From Prauserella rugosa (GTDB lineage Bacteria; Actinomycetota; Actinomycetes; Mycobacteriales; Pseudonocardiaceae), in NCBI RefSeq assembly GCF_000719975.1, contig NZ_JOIJ01000034.1, positions 1 through 23,534 of the forward strand: a stretch of 23,534 nt of DNA. The letters run 5' to 3'. Positions 21,142-23,534 of this stretch are shown piece after piece. The notes beneath the pieces are model-generated. The model searched no databases. It had not been told where the DNA came from and saw only the letters and a list, made by a program, of their open reading frames with translations. Each line of letters starts with the position of its first letter. Position 1 is the stretch's first letter. A program made the translations under genes and the position numbers.

Positions 21142-22608
21142 ATGGCTGGAGGCTTGCCGCCGCTGGCGATCGCACCGAGTCGACGTCCTCACATCGTGGG
21201 CGCAGCCAACGGCTCTTCCGGCCCCGCGGTTTCGCCCGAACCCGTTTCCTCGACGGAAGTGGCTCGCGCGTGGGAGAGCTTCGCAGCCGGTGAGGATGTG
21301 GTGGCAGGCGTCCGTCCCGAGATCTTGGCTTCGTGGTACCGGTGCCGGGACCGCTACGAGGTCGACCGTTCCCTCGACGTCGCACCGGGCGCACGGTGCG
21401 AGGACATTCAGCGCCTCGACAACGGCGTCATCTTCACAACCCTCGGTGGGCTCGGAGCGTTGGCTGGCAGGGAGGTCGAGCAGGACGGTGCCGTCGTCAC
21501 CGTGACCGACGGTGACGGACGCGTACTCGGCTCGTGGGGTGATCCGGCCGCACAGCGCAGGGCCGAGCTGCACAACCTTGCGCCGTGGTCGTCGTGGTCG
21601 GAGGACAGCACCGGTACGAACGGCATGGGCACCTCGCTCGAGGTGTCCGGCCCGGTGACCGTGACGGGACCGGAACACTGGTGCGAGGCCTTCCACCGGT
21701 GGGCCTGTGCGGGGATCTCCATCCGCGACGTGGTGACCTCGACGCCGGTGGCCTCGATCAACATCTCGCGGTGGAACGCGTCGTTGTCCCCGCTGACCCC
21801 GTCATGGTTGATCGAGGCGGCGCGGTGCGTCGAGAAGGAGATCTACCGGCGTGCCATGTACGAGACCGACAAGGTGTGGGCCGAGTTCAACAAGAAGTCC
21901 GGCGAGGTCGGTGTTCCGGTCATGGCGATGGACCGCGGTGGCAACGCGGTCGCGGCCAACGAGGCCGCTGCGTCACTGCTCGGCCTGGCGAGCGAGAGCC
22001 CGGTCCTGACGGGCGCGCTCGAGCCAGCCCAGCGATGGACCCCGGACATCCCTGGACTTGCCGATGTCGTGCGGTGGGCGAAGGAACGGGCGCGGGAACC
22101 CGCGCAGTGGAGCGGATACGCGATGCTGCCGGTGGGTCCCGGCGACGAGGAAACGCCCGTGACGTTGCAGCCGGTCACCGATTCGGACCGCACCGTCGGC
22201 ATGCTGTGCTTCTTCGGGATGCAGGAGGGCGAAGCCTACGACGGCGCAACGGAACCCGCCGCTGCCGCGATGCCGCAGCGCATCGTCGGGATCCGCAACG
22301 ATCGTCTGGTGTTGCTCGCCCCGACGGAGATCCGTTACGCCGAGGCCGACCGCAACATCGTGTGGCTCGTGACCGAGCGCGGCAGGATCCAGGCGTCGAC
22401 GCGTGGGCTGGACAACGTCGAGCGATCACTGGCGCCCTACGGGTTCCGCCGAGTGCATCGGCGTTTCCTGATCAACCTCCGGCGGGTGGCCGAGCTCGAG
22501 CGTGGAATCAAGGGCGAACTGTTCCTCATCACGGATTCGCGTTCGCACGAGTTCGTCCCGGTCTCGCGGCGCCACGCTCCGGAACTGCGCCGCATGCTCG
22601 GCGTGTGA
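21142..22608 (+). CDS. GAF-LytTR transcriptional regulator, paralogue B
   Basis: This 488-residue paralogue of the divergent regulator has the same order: RAWESFAAGEDVVAGVRPEILASWYRCRD, GAVVTVTDGDGRVLGSWGD, EDSTGTNGMGTSLEV, EHWCEAFHRWACAGISIRDVV, a middle PAS/GAF-like region, and a C-terminal LytTR domain (RIVGIRNDRLVLLAPTEIRYAEAD to PVSRRHAPELRRMLGV). Sequence identity with paralogue A is high at both ends and lower in the middle, where the ligand pocket or linker may differ. ATG 21142 follows AAGGAGGT with a 4-nt spacer; a GTG at 21121 would add seven residues including the SD itself and is rejected. The N-terminal about 40 residues are an extra Ala/Pro-rich stretch. An inverted-repeat operator candidate overlaps its promoter. 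The stop codon lies 4 nt from the convergent rpe stop. Confidence 0.88.
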   Translation: MAGGLPPLAIAPSRRPHIVGAANGSSGPAVSPEPVSSTEVARAWESFAAGEDVVAGVRPEILASWYRCRDRYEVDRSLDVAPGARCEDIQRLDNGVIFTTLGGLGALAGREVEQDGAVVTVTDGDGRVLGSWGDPAAQRRAELHNLAPWSSWSEDSTGTNGMGTSLEVSGPVTVTGPEHWCEAFHRWACAGISIRDVVTSTPVASINISRWNASLSPLTPSWLIEAARCVEKEIYRRAMYETDKVWAEFNKKSGEVGVPVMAMDRGGNAVAANEAAASLLGLASESPVLTGALEPAQRWTPDIPGLADVVRWAKERAREPAQWSGYAMLPVGPGDEETPVTLQPVTDSDRTVGMLCFFGMQEGEAYDGATEPAAAAMPQRIVGIRNDRLVLLAPTEIRYAEADRNIVWLVTERGRIQASTRGLDNVERSLAPYGFRRVHRRFLINLRRVAELERGIKGELFLITDSRSHEFVPVSRRHAPELRRMLGV

Positions 22609-22612
22609 GCGC

Positions 22613-23317
22613 TCAGGACGTACGGGCGCGTGCCTGGCTGCGCAGGTCCTCGACCGCACGCGCCGGATCGTCGGCCGCATAGACGGCGGATCCCGCCACG
22701 AAGCAGTCGACGCCGGCCTCGGCGGCCTGTTCGATCGTGTCGGCGTTGATGCCGCCGTCGATCTCCACGACGAGATTCAGGTGCCCGGTGTCGACCATCG
22801 TGCGTGCCGTGCGCACTTTGCCGAGCACGTCGGCGATGAATTTCTGGCCGCCGAAGCCCGGTTCCACGGACATCACGAGCAGCGTGTCGTAGCTCCTGAG
22901 CACCTCGACGTAGGGCTCGAGCGGGGTGTTCGGCTTGATCGCCAGACCCGCTTTCGAGCCTGCGGCACGGAGATTCCGCGCCAACGCCACGGGATCCGCT
23001 GCCGCCTCGACGTGCACCGTCACGTTGTAGGCGCCGGATTCGGCGTAACCGATCGCCCAGTGATCCGGGTTCTCGATCATCAGGTGACAGTCCAGCGGGA
23101 CGTCGGTGGCGGCCAGCAGTGACTTCACCACCGGAAGTCCCAGGGTCAGATTCGGCACGAAATGCGCGTCCATCACGTCGACGTGCAACCAGTCCGCTCC
23201 ACGTCCGGGAGGCCCCTCGACGGCGGCCACCTCGTCGGCCAGCCGTGCGAAGTCGGCGGAAAGAATGGACGGAGCTATCAACGGATGATGAGCCACGTCC
23301 CCGACGATAGAGAACAT
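22613..23317 (-). CDS. rpe: Ribulose-phosphate 3-epimerase
   Basis: Rpe interconverts ribulose 5-phosphate and xylulose 5-phosphate, a step in regenerating the formaldehyde acceptor of the RuMP pathway and in the pentose phosphate pathway. The 234-residue TIM-barrel protein has [61 protein letters not shown] and [11 protein letters not shown], which include the metal-binding His/Asp residues and the phosphate-binding loops. ATG 23317 is the first in-frame ATG with a short purine-rich AAGAG upstream; GTG at 23296 is an alternative that would start closer to the usual N-terminus. It diverges from the right-hand hps copy with only 50 bp between the rpe start and the shared ATG of the hps leader, so the two probably share a two-way promoter region. 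It converges with regulator B. Confidence 0.95.
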   Translation of the reverse strand: MFSIVGDVAHHPLIAPSILSADFARLADEVAAVEGPPGRGADWLHVDVMDAHFVPNLTLGLPVVKSLLAATDVPLDCHLMIENPDHWAIGYAESGAYNVTVHVEAAADPVALARNLRAAGSKAGLAIKPNTPLEPYVEVLRSYDTLLVMSVEPGFGGQKFIADVLGKVRTARTMVDTGHLNLVVEIDGGINADTIEQAAEAGVDCFVAGSAVYAADDPARAVEDLRSQARARTS

Positions 23318-23332
23318 TCTGACTCTTCGCTT

Positions 23333-23534
23333 ATTGGTTTCTTGTATTGGGGTGTTGGGGTTTTTTATGTGGTGGTTGTTGTGGGTTTTGGTGGTGGTGG
23401 GTGAGTGTTGTGGGGTCGGTTTTCCGGGGCAGGTCGCCGAGTACGTGGATGTGTTGGAGTTGGGGACTCCGTTGGTGAAGTCGGCGGGGATTTCTGCGGT
23501 GAGTGCGGTGAAGGCGGCGCATCCGGACAAGTTG
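23333..23534. repeat. Right arm of the window-scale inverted repeat (hps 5' region, 77-bp deletion)
   Basis: This 202-bp arm is the reverse complement of 1-279 apart from a missing 77-bp block and one base change. The missing block (left 111-187) removes the hps ribosome-binding site, GTG start and first 18-19 codons. The junction shares only a single G. The arm ends at exactly the same hps nucleotide as the left arm. Confidence 0.95.
23367..23534 (+). pseudogene. hps: Second hps copy, 5'-truncated by deletion (runs off right edge)
   Basis: From 23427 the plus strand encodes hps residues 20-55 ([20 protein letters not shown] onward) identically to the left copy. The normal start and first 19 codons are lost with the 77-bp deletion. 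The frame stays open upstream to an ATG at 23367, which would replace them with a 20-residue hydrophobic leader ([20 protein letters not shown]) translated from the former 5' leader. No Shine-Dalgarno site serves that ATG, and the lost part contains the first beta strand of the barrel, so function is doubtful. It may be a real defective copy or an assembly error at a contig end; the single base change near the junction is compatible with either. The distinctive TTG/GTG-rich codon use of the left copy is retained. Confidence 0.6.

Noticed and set aside
1..23534. tRNA, rRNA, transposase or integrase genes
   Set aside because: No cloverleaf-like sequence, rRNA segment or recombinase motif was recognised on either strand.

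Overview
The window looks like a piece of a high-GC actinomycete chromosome, most likely Pseudonocardiaceae (Amycolatopsis or a relative). The evidence is strong G/C third-position codon bias, GTG starts, SD-led genes and actinobacterial-type KatG, RpiB and GlpX-like sequences. The gene content describes a methylotroph with a ribulose monophosphate (RuMP) route and a PQQ-dependent alcohol (methanol?) dehydrogenase. The taxon and the methanol substrate are inferences; the gene families are read from the sequence.

Layout, left to right. (1) 1-165: 5' part of a 3-hexulose-6-phosphate synthase gene (hps, minus strand) running off the left edge. (2) 280-6315: an empty 400-bp stretch, a 22-residue upstream ORF, then the tightly coupled pqqB-pqqC-pqqD-pqqE operon, followed after 3 nt by an M1 metallo-aminopeptidase. 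(3) 6747-10985: a LysR regulator, class I fructose-bisphosphate aldolase, a GlpX-like protein that has lost all its metal ligands, and a HAD-IIA phosphatase. (4) 10990-11115: a six-copy 21-bp tandem repeat, then convergent rpiB. (5) 12003-12077: a stand-alone 24-codon pqqA, over 9 kb from pqqBCDE, followed by a hairpin, a degenerate repeat array and katG. (6) 14986-16053: a divergent CaCA-type cation exchanger. (7) 16338-18490: a cupredoxin-fold-like protein without copper ligands and a PQQ dehydrogenase with a lanthanide-type Asp-Tyr-Asp motif. Neither has a signal peptide. A long hairpin and a small nine-cysteine protein follow. (8) 18919-22608: a VOC-family protein and two divergent paralogous regulators that join an AcoR/MimR-like GAF sensor to a LytTR DNA-binding domain. 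(9) 22613-23317: rpe (minus strand), then a second, 5'-damaged hps copy leaving the right edge.

How the genes fit together (inference): the dehydrogenase would oxidise methanol to formaldehyde with PQQ made by PqqA-E. Hps would fix formaldehyde on ribulose 5-phosphate. Rpe, RpiB and aldolase belong to the sugar-phosphate rearrangements that regenerate the acceptor. KatG could remove H2O2, including that made by the last PqqC step. The CaCA exchanger could handle Ca2+ or lanthanide, and the LysR and GAF-LytTR proteins are the obvious local regulators. The isomerase phi, a cytochrome acceptor and any NAD-coupling subunit are not in the window.

The two window ends are inverted copies of the same hps region and stop at the same base of hps. 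This suggests a contig bounded by a collapsed repeat. The most novel element is the apparently cytosolic, lanthanide-type PQQ dehydrogenase module with its copper-less cupredoxin, Cys-rich protein and GAF-LytTR regulator pair.
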